This document shows, piece by piece, positions 19,562-31,118 of a stretch of 64,000 nucleotides of DNA; within the stretch, counting starts at the first letter, position 1, and the number at the start of each line of letters is the position of its first letter. The notes under the pieces were generated by a model. The model searched no databases and was not told the origin of the DNA. It saw only the letters and a program-made list of their open reading frames with translations. The stretch is from Galaxea fascicularis (lineage: Eukaryota; Cnidaria; Anthozoa; Scleractinia; Euphylliidae). The DNA is taken from the NCBI GenBank assembly GCA_948470475.1, contig OX419342.1, forward strand, positions 12,402,131-12,466,130, read 5' to 3'. Made by a program: the position numbers and the translations under genes.

Positions 19562-22500
19562 ATGAATGAGGGGACGTTTCTCCAATCCATCTTTCCTTTT
19601 AATCATTTAGACTCCAATTCCTTCAATATAGCTCTTTATGAAATGTCTCATGGCACTTTAAATTATAACAGTGATCGTCTCGAATCGCTCTTATACAATC
19701 CTATAGCCGAGCCCGGATTATTTGATCCACTCTCAAATAATCTTAACCCCGATTCAAACTTTCTTACTCGACTACTGACTAGTAGATACATGGTCGAGGA
19801 AGATATTAATGATCAGGTTAGTTCCTTTAATGAGAAATCGATGTTTTCCATTTTGCATTTAAATGCCCGCAGTTTGTTGAAAAATCTTGATCAACTAAAT
19901 CTTATTCTCAAAAATCTCAAAAGGGCATTCTCTGTTGTTGGCGTATCAGAAACGTGGCTAACTGATTGTTCTTCAGAGCTTGTAAATATTACAGGGTACA
20001 ATTTTGTCTCCAATCATCGCAAATCAAAAATAGGCGGCGGGGTTGGCATTTATTTACGAAACGATATTGAGTACAAAGTTCTCAAAGAATGCAAATTTTC
20101 TGACTCAGAAGAAATTGAGTCAATCTTCGTCGAAATTACTGTTCCCCAAGAGAAAAACATTATCGTGGGTTGTGTATACAGACCGCCAAATCAAAACTCT
20201 GCCCTGTCTCTAGAGAAATTCAATGACATTCTCTCAATTATCACTAAAAGTACTAAAGACAATAAGCTTTGTTATGTGATGGGAGATTTTAATTTAGACC
20301 TTTTTCGATATAACCATCACGTACCAACACAGGAATTTGTTGACAGCTTATTCTCGCACGCTTTTTTTTTCTCTTATCTCAAAACCAACTCGCCTCACCT
20401 CTTACTCCGCAACACTAATCGATAACATATTCACTAACAATCTGTCGCAAAACGTTCTCAATGGCATCGTTCTAAATGATTTATCTGATCACTTACCGGT
20501 CTTCGCCTACTTTGCTAGCGAAACTTTAACACGTAAAAAAGAAAAGAAAATTCTTACTCGGGTAATCAATGCTACTAGTTTAGAAAAATTCAACGAAACC
20601 CTCTCAAAGACAAACTGGTCTTTACTTATCTTAGAGGACGACCCCAGTAAAGCTTATAATGATTTTATAAGTGAATATTGCAGAATTTACGAAGCCTGTT
20701 TTCCTTTGAAAGTCATCAAAGGCAAGCAAATGAATAAGTCCTACTCTCCATGGTTGAGCCGTGGTCTCTTAAAGTCCATCAACGAGAAGAACAGACTATA
20801 CAAAAAGTTTGTTCGATCACCCACCGCTTCTTGTGAACTTAAGTATAAAACCTACAAAAACAAATTGAACCACTTAATACGTATTGCTAAGCGTATATAT
20901 TACGACTCCAAACTAGAAGATGCCAAGAATGACCTAAGAACGACTTGGAAACTACTAAACGAAGTTATAAACAAAAGTAAGAATTATCCATCTCCACCTT
21001 CGTCTTTTAAATCTGACGGCAAAACAATCACGGATCCCATGGACATCGCTGACCGATTCTGTAAATACTTCACCAATATTGGTCCTAACCTAGCGAGTGC
21101 CATACCCTCCGAGAATTCGGCCACTTTTCGCTCTTTTCTTGGTAGCAGAGACTATCCTCCTATCATTTTAAAATCCACTGATATTCGTGAATTACAAAAC
21201 ATTTGTAGCATGTTTTCACCGAGGAAGGCCCCTGGTTATGACAATATCTCAATGCGTGTGATACAGCATTCATTTCACTTGATTTCCACACCTCTGGTAA
21301 ACATTATAAATCTTTCTCTATCAAAAGGTATTTTTCCAGACAAACTAAAAATTGGTAAAGTAATTCCTATCTACAAAACTGAGGATCCGAGTCTCTTTGT
21401 AAATTATAGACCAATTTCTTTACTGCCAAATTTCTCAAAATTCTTTGAGAAGGTCATGTACAATCGCTTAGTCGATTTCGCCGAAACAAACGAAATATTC
21501 TATCTCCGTCAGTTTGGATTTCGCAAAAATCACTCGACATCACACGCGCTTATCCATTTGCTCAATAAAATCTCGTCTGCAATTGACCGACATGAAACCA
21601 CTTTAGGCATCTTTCTGGATCTTTCTAAAGCGTTCGATACCCTCAATCCCGAAATCCTATTCTCAAAGCTGGAACACTATGGTATCCGTGATGTGGCCCT
21701 GCAATGGATAAATAGCTACTTTTCTAATCGCTATCAGTTTGTTCAATTCAATCACACTTGTTCTACGATGCAGACCATAAAATGTGGTGTCCCGCAAGGT
21801 TCCATTCTTGGTCCTTTATTCTTCATACTCTACATAAACGATCTCCCTAATGCTTCAGAACTGATAGATCTTCTTCTCTTTGCTGACTATACTAGTGTTT
21901 TTTATTCTCACTCTAACCCAAATACCCTAGAATCTGTACTAAATGACGAACTAAAAAATACAGAAGTTTGGTTGTGATGCAACAAATTATCGGTGAATGT
22001 CAAGAAAACGACCTACCTCATTTTCAAGCCTAGGCAGAAAAAATGTAACCACAAATTTCCCTCGGTGGTCAACTTTTAATACAAACCAACGCTACTAAAT
22101 TTCTTGGGGTATATATTGACGAGCATCTTACTTGGAAAGATCGTATCAGCTATTTATGTAAACAAATGTCTAAATCAATTGGAATGTTATTTAAATCCCG
22201 CTTCTATCTATCTATCTTCAAAAACTAAACTTACTCTGTACTACTCGTTAATTTATCCTTATATTACCTATTGTAACTCTACATGGTCGTCTACATACGT
22301 AACAAACTTAAACAAAATTTATTGTTTGCAAAAGAGCTCTGTGCGAGCTATTACCAATTCAGACTATAGAGCACATTCTGCTCCCTTATTCTCCAAATTA
22401 GGAATTTTAGACATTTTTCAAATAAATACGTTTCAAATAGCGAAATTTATGTACTATTTCCACAACAACCTGTTGCCTCCATTGTTTGCCAACTTGTTTC

Positions 22501-22679
22501 AAACAAATAGTCAAATTCATAGCTACAGCACCAGAACAGCCAACAATTATCGCGCACACCATTGCCGAACTAATCTGAAGAAATTTACAATTCTTTACCA
22601 AGGTCCAAAGACCTGGAATTCCCTCCCTGTTACGATCACTTCCCTATCAACTTTCCTAACTTTAAGAAAAAACTACTAG
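19562..22679 (+). pseudogene. LINE ORF2: APE-type endonuclease and reverse transcriptase, broken
   Basis: The first frame (19562-20425) is an apurinic-like endonuclease: LHLNARSL, SETWLTD, GGVGIYLR, GCVYRPPN, MGDFNLDL. A slip at the T9 run near 20362 moves to the second frame (20337-21977), with the SDHLPVFAYF end of the endonuclease and the RT: NYRPISLL, GFRKNHSTSHAL, LDLSKAFDTLN, GVPQGSILGPLFFILYIND. The RT active site reads FADYTSV, so the second catalytic Asp of FADD is Tyr. A TGA at 21975-21977 and further shifts follow; the thumb and C-terminal part is in 22104-22679. Confidence 0.9.
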
Positions 22680-22875
22680 AGTTTTAATAAAATAATTACT
22701 GAATTGACTAGGCCACTCACTTGCAGCACCATTTATGCAAACATATTGTCAGTATGTACAAGGTGGCCTCAACTAAAAGCCTGGTGGTTTGTAGAGGTCA
22801 CCTTGCCACACATTCTACTTTTTTTTAACGTGTAAATATATTAAGAAAAAAAGCAAAATAAACAAATAAACAATA

Positions 22876-22975
22876 ATAGACTGGTGTACATGGGCATTAA
22901 CTCGTACGCGAGGGCAGACACGCAGCTCATCGCCATACACGGCACCGGTGTACATAGGCATTCACGGGCACGGGC
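22876..22975. repeat. remnant of the 40-bp minisatellite beyond the LINE
   Basis: GACTGGTGTACATGGGCAT and CGGTGTACATAGGCATTCACGG are degenerate array units. The array fades out by about 22975. Confidence 0.75.
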
Positions 22976-23395
22976 TTTTCCGCAGCTTCTATCGCAAGAT
23001 TCTTGTGTTAGGATTTCCCGCCAACGATTCGCAATGATTGTTATGATGGGGTTGTTTTTTCAATCGCTACGTCGTATGGAAAAACCTTTTGCAACCGTCA
23101 TTTTGGTTTTACAAAGTTAGAATATATGTTAAAGTCACCGTTCCCCCTAGAATAGATTCGTCTTGTTCGTAATGTTAGCGCAAATATTGGAATAACATTG
23201 TCTGCTGTTCAGTGCTCGCGGTTGTGATATCTCTCTCTGTTTCTTTTGCTTTCTTATCAGGTTTCGTTCACGTTGTTTAGTGTGTTTGTTTGAGATTTTC
23301 CCGTAACGGCCTCACTCTCGGTTATTAACAATTTAAGGTACACGCGCACTTTTAACGAACCGAGGTGTAAGACCAATAGAGCCAAAAGCAGTTTT
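22976..23395. other. no gene seen
   Basis: AT-rich DNA with only short frames; no recognisable repeat. Confidence 0.4.
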
Positions 23396-23417
23396 TTCTA
23401 TCTATCTATCTATTTAC

Positions 23418-23499
<82 letters not shown>
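23396..23499. repeat. (TCTA)n microsatellite
   Basis: About 26 tetranucleotide units with one interruption (TTTACC near 23414). Confidence 0.95.
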
Positions 23500-23500
<1 letters not shown>

Positions 23501-23540
23501 AATTGTCTTCACCGCTCAAGAGCAACAAAATTATGTAAAA

Positions 23541-23757
23541 CAGGCGTGCGTTTCTCAGAACACCCAAAAAGCCATTTCTAAAACTGCGTTCCACTTATTC
23601 TAAGCAGGTGGTCTTCTACTATGATTTCAAGACACTAAAGTGCAAATTTGTTGCGACATTTCATGTCTGGTAACGTTTTCGATTTTAAGATATGAAGGAA
23701 ATTATGGCACCCGAAATATGCCCGAAACGTCGAGGGAGTTTCGAGAAACGGGCGCGA
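23541..23757. mobile_element. MITE with GTTTCTCGAAAC-type ends, copy 1
   Basis: The left end GCGTGCGTTTCTC and the right end GAGTTTCGAGAAACGGGCGC are inverted, and the inside (ATGAAGGAAATTATGGCACCCGAAAT) matches the element at 42335-42547 in reverse orientation. No transposase is present. Confidence 0.7.
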
Positions 23758-24480
23758 GGGGCGGTTCCATCCGGGTGGAAATTTTAGGTTTAAATATTGA
23801 ATGTTGCAGCTTGTCCAAAATGCCAAATCGATAAGCCACAAAATGCACAAGTGTCAGTTGGAAAGCTAAAAAAGGACAGAAAAAGTGCATTGATTAAGCC
23901 GGTGGCCCATAATTTCTAAAAACGTTTCAGATGGATTGGTATATACCATTTGATTTTCCAACCAGAATATCCAGGTTTTTCGTGTTAATCATAACAATTA
24001 CAATTTCCTCGATTGTGATTGGTTAAAAAAAACTCGTATTTTCCACTAATTTACTTGCCAAGGTGCTATCAGACAGTTTGTTATTTGACACTTTCTTATC
24101 GGACAGTTCAATAAGCCAATCACATTTAAAGTTGTAGTTTAAATCAACCAATCACAACCTTGGTTCCACTACGCTTCCCGGCTTTGTCAGTCTTTTAATA
24201 AAAATAAAAAAAATATTATAACTTCATTTAGCCCTTCTTCTTTTCTCGAAAACTATAATTTTTATGATTAATTGGTAGTAAGACTTCGAATCGTCCAATT
24301 CGGTCTGTAATCATACTCGCGATAACATTTTGTCATCACTGGTATGATTACAGACCGTATTGGACTCCACTCAGTCCTATTACAATTACAAATGGAAAGC
24401 ACGTACAGTCAGAATTGGCAATCCTTTTCCTGCGTTACCCCAGACATGTTGGTTCAAACAACCAGTACAAATCACTGTAA

Positions 24481-24736
24481 AGCGAATGATACATGGTTCG
24501 ACATTTGTTGAGCAACAAATTAAAAGTTGCAGCTGCTGTTCAACATATGTTGAAGAGTGCATCATGTGATGTTGAACGTTGAAATATGACGTTCAACATG
24601 CTGAAAGTTGTTGAACGCTGTCAGTTGAACGCAAATAGAGCTTGCCTCTATTCCGTGCAACAAGTTGCCGCAACACTGTTCAACATTTGTTGGTCAGCAA
24701 AAAAGTTGAACAATGTTGAACCGTGTATCATTCGCT
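24481..24736. mobile_element. MITE, AGCGAATGATACA ends (also at 28694-28949)
   Basis: The left AGCGAATGATACATGGTTCG and the right end, reverse complement AGCGAATGATACACGGTTCA, form inverted termini of about 25 bp. The inside is full of GTTCAAC/GTTGAAC half-sites. Non-autonomous element inside the 3-kb duplication. Confidence 0.75.
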
Positions 24737-25319
24737 TAAGAACAATCAGCATTTAAAAATATCAATTAATATAATGAAATCTTTTGGAGTTCACGGTTCG
24801 ATATAAAATTTTATGCGGAACTACAAGGGACCGTATATTGGATAAAAAGTCTTGACATCCAGTAAACCCCAGTAACGTGATTCCAAAACTCAACCAAGCT
24901 TTAATAAACATTCTCTTGACAGTCGCGACAAAATCAACACCATGTTCAAGACACTAAATACAAAATTGAAATTAATTTAAATTAAAATTCTAGCCTTCAA
25001 ATCACAAAGTGAAAAGTTACATTTATCAGTTTTTTAAAAGTTATAAACCCGTGAGTGGTGAATACATGATTGTACATGAAACTGGTATTGCAGAGGTGGT
25101 GGCTTCGACTTTACTAGCTACAAGCCTGGCGTTTTTTTTCCTTTTGTTTCAGGCCTTATTTTTACTGCTGCTTGTGTTGCCTTAGTGTTTGTTTTAGTGG
25201 CCTTATATGACAGAAAGACTTTTCTCTGGAGTGTTTGCCTAACTTGAGATACAATTTTAAATTTGATTAGTTCCTGAGTAGTCGTACAATGGTTGGGTTC
25301 CCTGCGTTCTTAGACTGAT

Positions 25320-25557
25320 ACCCCGTTCACATCTACTAAACATGTTTAATTAAACACAGGTTTAGAAAAATGAAAACCGTTAAATAAAAATTGGAACTCA
25401 GGCTGTTATACACAATTTACTTAAACATGTTTTTTAATTTGCGCTGAATTTGTAGTCATAAAAACACCAGTAAACAGCTTTTATGAAGAAAATAATTTCA
25501 AACCGTGTTTAACTAAACAACTTTTAAACATGTTTAAGCTTTAGTGTGAACGGGGCA
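25320..25557. mobile_element. MITE, CCCCGTTCACA ends (also at 29533-29770)
   Basis: The left end TACCCCGTTCACATCTACT and the right end AGTGTGAACGGGGCA are inverted, with AAACATGTTTAA repeated inside both arms. About 240 bp, no coding capacity. Target duplication not clear. Confidence 0.7.
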
Positions 25558-26539
25558 CGAGATTATTTATTCCTGTGGAATCACTGAAAGCAAAGATACT
25601 ATGGAGGCTGGTTCATTGTCGTAGAAGGAATATTTGATATCACAACAATTCGGTGTCTATTATTCTGCGTGGAACTTCGTCGTTGTGAGCTCTAGGAAAA
25701 GAATAATTCCCACTCATCATATATACATGTGCTTCCAAGGAACAATACTAACTTTTGAAGTTACATTATTGCAGTTCTTGTTATGAATGTTTGAGAGGTT
25801 TGTCTGAAGTATGAGTTCACATACTACATTTACAGTTGTCTTAACACGCTGTTGTGCAGTTCCACGAACACTTGCGTTTTGTATGCCTGTCCCCCTTCCT
25901 TCCTTCCTTTCTTCCTGCCTTCTGTCACAGTCAGGGAACCAATGGTATCAAGCATTTTATAGTGAAGCTCAAGCCCCGGATCGATGCGGAACGTCTCCTT
26001 TTTCTTCTTGTTCTTCTGTCTTTGTTTTGATAAACTTTGATGAAATTCATGAAAGTCCTGCTACAGATAGAGTATTTAACTCTGAGCATTTAAGCTTGTT
26101 GATCCAAACGGGTCATACGAGGACGTAACAAACCCGCGCCTTGGTTGAATTCTGAAGTTAAGCAATACTGAAATGCGCAGAAAATGCGAGAACCGGAGTG
26201 CTAAACAAATGCGAGAAATAGAGCTTTTTATGCTATAAAGCTTGTTAAATCGAATTACTATCGAAGCAAGTTAAATGAGAATCATGAAAACCCAATGAGA
26301 ACGTGAAAGACTTTAAATGAGTTGATGAGGCCCTCATTTACGGAATGTCTTTTTGTCCGCCGTCTGAGTTTTAAACCCTTTCACGCCGCAATTTCAGAAG
26401 TTTCGCATGTCGCTGTCAGAATTTCCTCCAAAGTCACTGGTAGCGACATCGGAAATGTTTAAGTCTGGGATTTAACGTAAACTGGGTTCACGCAATTCTG
26501 TCGCGAAAACATTCTATCCTTGAATAATTAATCAAGAAG

Positions 26540-26641
26540 GCCCGGTTCAAACGGTTCGCATGTGCCGAATCTAATGCAAATGAGGGAAAACAATAAATTT
26601 TTCTCATTTGCCCAGTTAGATTTAGCACATGTGAAGTTCGA
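26540..26641. mobile_element. truncated hairpin MITE bordering the array (also at 30753-30854)
   Basis: GCATGTGCCGAATCTAATGC pairs with the reverse complement of GATTTAGCACATGTGAAG. The left end GGCCCGGTTCAAAC has no partner on the right, where the minisatellite begins after GTTCGACG. The element was cut by the array. Confidence 0.6.
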
Positions 26642-26643
26642 CG

Positions 26644-27285
26644 TACCCCAGTGTATGTCCATGTATGCCCGTGTATGTATTACCGTGTACGCCTATGTAC
26701 ACCAGTGTATGCCCATGCATGCCCGTGTATGCCCATGTATTGCCGTGTACGCCTATGTACGCCAGTGTATGTCCATGCATGCCCATGTATTGCCGTGTAC
26801 ACTAGTGTATGGACATGTATGCCCGTTTATGCCCATTTATTGCCGTGTACGCCTATGTACACCAGTGTATGCCCATGCATGCCCGTGTATGCCCATGTAT
26901 TGCCGTGTACACCTATGTACACCAGTGTATGCCCGTGTACACTAGTGTATGGACATGTATGCCCGTTTATGCCCATGTATTACCGTGTACGCCTATGTAC
27001 ACCAGTGTATGCCCATGCATGCCCGTGTATGCCCATGTATTGCCATGTATTGCCGTGTACGCCCATGTACACCATTTATGCCCGTGCATGCCCGTGTATG
27101 CCCATGTATTGCCGTGTACACCTGTGTACACCAGTGTATGCCCATGTATGCCCGTGTACACTAGTGTACGCCTATGTACACCAGTGTATGTCCATGCATG
27201 CCCGTGTATGCCATGTAGTATCGTGTACCCTTATGTACACCAGTGTATGCCCGTGTAGGCCCGTGTACACTAATGTATGGCCATG
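26644..27285. repeat. 40-bp minisatellite array, second locus, opposite orientation
   Basis: Units such as GCCCATGTAT, TGCCGTGTAC, GCCTATGTAC, ACCAGTGTAT repeat every 40 bp with 10-bp sub-units, the reverse complement of the 9-18 kb array. It ends at the shared terminus 27274-27344. Plus-strand frames of 224 and 149 codons are open by chance of the repeat. Confidence 0.95.
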
Positions 27286-27344
27286 CATGGTCATATATAA
27301 GACTATACATAGTTTCGCTTATTAAGGCACGTTAAACCACTATA
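27274..27344 (-). repeat. conserved terminus of the minisatellite unit, copy 2
   Basis: The reverse complement matches 9407-9477 at about 93%. The similarity ends at CCACTATA. Confidence 0.75.
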
Positions 27345-27356
27345 CATAGACTATAG

Positions 27357-28148
27357 ACTGAGAAAGACGTTACTATCAGACGCTTAGATCGAGAACGGTT
27401 TTGGATGTTAGAGCTCGCCACTATATATCCTTACGGACTTAATGATCGATTACAACACGTAGGGAACATTTCCAATTCAAACGTTCGCTCGAACACCAAT
27501 GTGTTTAATCTTTTTAATCGCCATAGACGTCGTAAACGAAGCCATGGACGACGACGGAACTCTAGACGTAACGGAGAGATCACCCTGGAACTACTTCAAA
27601 CTTTGTACAACAATGGTCGTGGTGGTCTACATCGACTACTTACAACTCTACATAGCACTCGTTTACCCAATTTACATAAATTGTATAATGAATGCCAAGA
27701 ACTTAGAACTGCCCATCGGGATCAACGTTTCAGAAGTATTGTTCTCGACGTTTGCAGTAAAAGGCTATTTCTCCCGGTACGCACCGGTTGTACCTCCAAC
27801 ACTAAACCAAAAAGGCGTTTTATCAAGATCTATTTCCACAACAAAGGGATTGATAAAGTAAATTTAACAAACATTTTTCATAACAAATTAGTTAAATCTA
27901 AAGTACCCATATATTTTCAGGAACAAGATCCACCACTAATAAGTTATCAATACACTCAAAACATTTCTAGGAGTGTATTTAATTACAATCAAACGCTGTA
28001 CAACATCGATGTTAATAATTATAATACTTCATCCTCCTCATGTGATTGTGCGTCTTCTCCCTTTCGTTATGAACCTCATGGCCACGTTATAACTGGTGAT
28101 CTACGTCTTGTTAAAAACAGAAACCTTAGACGGTATATACGGTATATA
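27357..28148 (+). pseudogene. Penelope-like element fragment, linker region after an N-terminal GIY-YIG domain
   Basis: The frame opens at 27357 and starts with [23 protein letters not shown], the typical end of a GIY-YIG nuclease of retroelements. Then come a basic region ([13 protein letters not shown]), a central part and [21 protein letters not shown], a Cys/His motif that I associate with Penelope-like proteins having the endonuclease upstream of RT. The upstream nuclease core and the RT are missing; at 28149 the sequence passes abruptly into copy 2 of the 3-kb repeat. Penelope elements copy themselves through reverse transcription. The assignment is from recall of related cnidarian proteins. 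A C-terminal-nuclease Penelope is less likely because the nuclease end comes first here. Confidence 0.65.
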
Positions 28149-28149
28149 A

Positions 28150-31118
28150 TGGTATATACCATTTGATTTTCCAACCAGAATATCCAGGTTTTTCGTGTTA
28201 ATCATAACAATTACAATTTCCTCGATTGTGATTGGTTAAAAAAAACTCGTATTTTCCACTAATTTACTTGCCAAGGTGCTATCAGACAGTTTGTTATTTG
28301 ACACTTTCTTATCGGACAGTTCAATAAGCCAATCACATTTAAAGTTGTAGTTTAAATCAACCAATCACAACCTTGGTTCCACTACGCTTCCCGGCTTTGT
28401 CAGTCTTTTAATAAAAATAAAAAAAATATTATAACTTCATTTAGCCCTTCTTCTTTTCTCGAAAACTATAATTTTTATGATTAATTGGTAGTAAGACTTC
28501 GAATCGTCCAATTCGGTCTGTAATCATACTCGCGATAACATTTTGTCATCACTGGTATGATTACAGACCGTATTGGACTCCACTCAGTCCTATTACAATT
28601 ACAAATGGAAAGCACGTACAGTCAGAATTGGCAATCCTTTTCCTGCGTTACCCCAGACATGTTGGTTCAAACAACCAGTACAAATCACTGTAAAGCGAAT
28701 GATACATGGTTCGACATTTGTTGAGCAACAAATTAAAAGTTGCAGCTGCTGTTCAACATATGTTGAAGAGTGCATCATGTGATGTTGAACGTTGAAATAT
28801 GACGTTCAACATGCTGAAAGTTGTTGAACGCTGTCAGTTGAACGCAAATAGAGCTTGCCTCTATTCCGTGCAACAAGTTGCCGCAACACTGTTCAACATT
28901 TGTTGGTCAGCAAAAAAGTTGAACAATGTTGAACCGTGTATCATTCGCTTAAGAACAATCAGCATTTAAAAATATCAATTAATATAATGAAATCTTTTGG
29001 AGTTCACGGTTCGATATAAAATTTTATGCGGAACTACAAGGGACCGTATATTGGATAAAAAGTCTTGACATCCAGTAAACCCCAGTAACGTGATTCCAAA
29101 ACTCAACCAAGCTTTAATAAACATTCTCTTGACAGTCGCGACAAAATCAACACCATGTTCAAGACACTAAATACAAAATTGAAATTAATTTAAATTAAAA
29201 TTCTAGCCTTCAAATCACAAAGTGAAAAGTTACATTTATCAGTTTTTTAAAAGTTATAAACCCGTGAGTGGTGAATACATGATTGTACATGAAACTGGTA
29301 TTGCAGAGGTGGTGGCTTCGACTTTACTAGCTACAAGCCTGGCGTTTTTTTTCCTTTTGTTTCAGGCCTTATTTTTACTGCTGCTTGTGTTGCCTTAGTG
29401 TTTGTTTTAGTGGCCTTATATGACAGAAAGACTTTTCTCTGGAGTGTTTGCCTAACTTGAGATACAATTTTAAATTTGATTAGTTCCTGAGTAGTCGTAC
29501 AATGGTTGGGTTCCCTGCGTTCTTAGACTGATACCCCGTTCACATCTACTAAACATGTTTAATTAAACACAGGTTTAGAAAAATGAAAACCGTTAAATAA
29601 AAATTGGAACTCAGGCTGTTATACACAATTTACTTAAACATGTTTTTTAATTTGCGCTGAATTTGTAGTCATAAAAACACCAGTAAACAGCTTTTATGAA
29701 GAAAATAATTTCAAACCGTGTTTAACTAAACAACTTTTAAACATGTTTAAGCTTTAGTGTGAACGGGGCACGAGATTATTTATTCCTGTGGAATCACTGA
29801 AAGCAAAGATACTATGGAGGCTGGTTCATTGTCGTAGAAGGAATATTTGATATCACAACAATTCGGTGTCTATTATTCTGCGTGGAACTTCGTCGTTGTG
29901 AGCTCTAGGAAAAGAATAATTCCCACTCATCATATATACATGTGCTTCCAAGGAACAATACTAACTTTTGAAGTTACATTATTGCAGTTCTTGTTATGAA
30001 TGTTTGAGAGGTTTGTCTGAAGTATGAGTTCACATACTACATTTACAGTTGTCTTAACACGCTGTTGTGCAGTTCCACGAACACTTGCGTTTTGTATGCC
30101 TGTCCCCCTTCCTTCCTTCCTTTCTTCCTGCCTTCTGTCACAGTCAGGGAACCAATGGTATCAAGCATTTTATAGTGAAGCTCAAGCCCCGGATCGATGC
30201 GGAACGTCTCCTTTTTCTTCTTGTTCTTCTGTCTTTGTTTTGATAAACTTTGATGAAATTCATGAAAGTCCTGCTACAGATAGAGTATTTAACTCTGAGC
30301 ATTTAAGCTTGTTGATCCAAACGGGTCATACGAGGACGTAACAAACCCGCGCCTTGGTTGAATTCTGAAGTTAAGCAATACTGAAATGCGCAGAAAATGC
30401 GAGAACCGGAGTGCTAAACAAATGCGAGAAATAGAGCTTTTTATGCTATAAAGCTTGTTAAATCGAATTACTATCGAAGCAAGTTAAATGAGAATCATGA
30501 AAACCCAATGAGAACGTGAAAGACTTTAAATGAGTTGATGAGGCCCTCATTTACGGAATGTCTTTTTGTCCGCCGTCTGAGTTTTAAACCCTTTCACGCC
30601 GCAATTTCAGAAGTTTCGCATGTCGCTGTCAGAATTTCCTCCAAAGTCACTGGTAGCGACATCGGAAATGTTTAAGTCTGGGATTTAACGTAAACTGGGT
30701 TCACGCAATTCTGTCGCGAAAACATTCTATCCTTGAATAATTAATCAAGAAGGCCCGGTTCAAACGGTTCGCATGTGCCGAATCTAATGCAAATGAGGGA
30801 AAACAATAAATTTTTCTCATTTGCCCAGTTAGATTTAGCACATGTGAAGTTCGACGTACCCCAGTGTATGTCCATGTATGCCCGTGTATGTATTACCGTG
30901 TACGCCTATGTACACCAGTGTATGCCCATGCATGCCCGTGTATGCCCATGTATTGCCGTGTACGCCTATGTACGCCAGTGTATGTCCATGCATGCCCATG
31001 TATTGCCGTGTACACTAGTGTATGGACATGTATGCCCGTTTATGCCCATTTATTGCCGTGTACGCCTATGTACACCAGTGTATGCCCATGCATGCCCGTG
31101 TATGCCCATGTATTGCCG
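28150..31118 (+). repeat. 2,969-bp direct repeat, copy 2
   Basis: It is identical by eye to 23937-26905. The left junction lies in a TATATAC-rich stretch; the right junction interrupts the minisatellite at TATTGCCG. Confidence 0.95.

Larger units (their letters stand above)
18926..22875 (+). mobile_element. 5'-truncated non-LTR retrotransposon (LINE), CR1/L2-Jockey-like
   Basis: It contains the end of ORF1, an endonuclease-RT ORF2 with several lesions, and a short A-rich 3' end (AATAAACAAATAAACAATA). ATAG flanks both sides (18922-18925 and 22876-22879), a possible short target duplication, and the minisatellite reads across the insertion (GGCCATA joins GACTGGTGTACATGGGC). The copy is inactive. 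Confidence 0.85.
23937..26905 (+). repeat. 2,969-bp direct repeat, copy 1
   Basis: Offset by exactly 4,213 bp, the same sequence is found at 28150-31118. I saw no difference on line-by-line comparison, including the small frames at 24360, 25811 and 26562. It holds at least three MITE-like elements and the first part of a minisatellite array. Copy 1 continues into more array and a Penelope fragment, copy 2 into unrelated DNA. Confidence 0.95.

Noticed and set aside
24360..26128. Short frames at 24360 and 25811, repeated at 28573 and 30024
   Set aside because: They occur twice only because of the 3-kb duplication; the first overlaps MITE sequence and neither has a domain.
23937..31118. The two 3-kb copies as LTRs of a giant element
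   Set aside because: No TG...CA ends, no primer site or polypurine tract, and the inside holds only a Penelope fragment and a minisatellite.
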